From positions 4,836,001-4,900,000 of the forward strand of contig NC_091976.1 in NCBI RefSeq assembly GCF_036711975.1: a stretch of 64,000 nucleotides of DNA. Direction: 5' to 3'. The translations under genes were made by a program, and so were the position numbers. Positions 63,839 through 64,000 of the stretch are shown piece by piece. How positions within the stretch are numbered: the first letter of the stretch is position 1; the number at the start of each line of letters is the position of its first letter. The stretch comes from Onthophagus taurus. Lineage: Eukaryota; Arthropoda; Insecta; Coleoptera; Scarabaeidae. The notes beneath the pieces were generated by a model. That model was not told the DNA's origin and did not search any database. It saw only the letters and a program-made list of their open reading frames with translations.

Positions 63839-63874
63839 CTTATGGCTGCCTTTAATTCTAAAGGCAGCCATAAG
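63839..63874. repeat. 36-bp perfect palindrome
   Basis: CTTATGGCTGCCTTTA, 4-base ATTC loop, then the exact complement. It lies at the junction between small gene 3 and a Tc1/mariner transposase end. It would form a 16-bp stem hairpin. Confidence 0.9.
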
Positions 63875-63998
63875 ACAACAAATTGCCGCAATTCCCCAAG
63901 AAATGGTTCATCGGGTAATGACGCGCTTCCGTGAACACCTACAAGAGTGCATCGACAATAATGGCCGTCATTTAAAAGATATCATTTTTAAAAAATAA
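63870..63998 (+). pseudogene. C-terminal end of DD41D-like Tc1/mariner transposase
   Basis: Reads IRQQIAAIPQEMVHRVMTRF then NNGRHLKDIIFKK-stop, the typical end of the same transposase family whose N-terminal 90% is at 26772-27720. The rest is missing here. The window ends 2 bases after the stop, so any terminal repeat is out of view. Confidence 0.7.
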
Positions 63999-64000
63999 CT

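Noticed and set aside
1..64000. CRISPR arrays, tRNA or rRNA genes, bacterial operons
   Set aside because: No regularly spaced repeats and no recognisable cloverleaf or rRNA segment found by eye; tRNA-like words are only retroelement primer sites.

Overview
The window is AT-rich animal DNA, almost certainly from an insect. The evidence is short GT-AG introns, a P-element transposase with a THAP domain, piggyBac, Harbinger with a MADF-BESS partner, a CsRn1-type Ty3/gypsy element and an R1/LOA-like LINE. I see no ordinary host gene. Essentially everything recognisable is mobile or virus-like DNA, and the backbone is Polinton/Maverick (adintovirus-like) DNA.

Layout. 0-15 kb is a transposon graveyard: a Harbinger element whose two genes interleave on opposite strands (0.1-2.5 kb), MULE/YqaJ relics (4.9-7.8 kb), a LINE scrap, a dead P-element copy (8.3-9.6 kb) and a P element with an apparently open five-exon transposase (10.9-15.0 kb). 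15.9-24.8 kb is the PolB-side half of a Polinton on the minus strand (copy A): DNA polymerase B, a 171-residue unknown and the hemopexin end of a matrix metalloproteinase. It is split by a gypsy element (17.6-21.3 kb). 25.0-29.2 kb holds a decayed transposon gene, a scrap of another PolB and a Tc1/mariner transposase. 29.3-34.1 and 41.4-45.9 kb carry the virion-side genes of a Polinton (copy B): a nuclease-like protein, major capsid, small basic protein, penton, core/protease, PLA2, packaging ATPase and DUF8207-like protein. A piggyBac and a gypsy element interrupt it at 35.1-41.4 kb. 45.1-49.3 kb is a pair of near-identical ~820-bp inverted repeats around an intact spliced Tc1-like transposase. 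49.2-63.3 kb is a third, mirror-image Polinton (copy C): small spliced genes, integrase, fiber-like protein, DUF8207-like, ATPase, penton, capsid, nuclease-like protein, MMP, 171-residue protein and the PolB N-terminus. An R1-like LINE replaces its PLA2-to-penton segment.

How it fits together. A/B and C share one gene order in opposite orientations, so broken genes in one can be read against the other. PolB and integrase would replicate and insert the element, the ATPase and protease would package and mature virions, and capsid, penton, PLA2 and fiber-like proteins would form the particle. The MMP looks like captured cargo. A TTACGTAA-centred motif recurs upstream of PolB (A and C) and upstream of a 143-residue unknown, suggesting a shared promoter class. 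None of the Polintons looks functional as read.

The most novel item is a family of ~70-residue proteins in two- or three-exon genes at both ends of copy C. Between two members the introns are about 90% identical while the exons are about 61-62% identical, the reverse of normal gene evolution. All comparisons are by eye; no searches or alignments were run.
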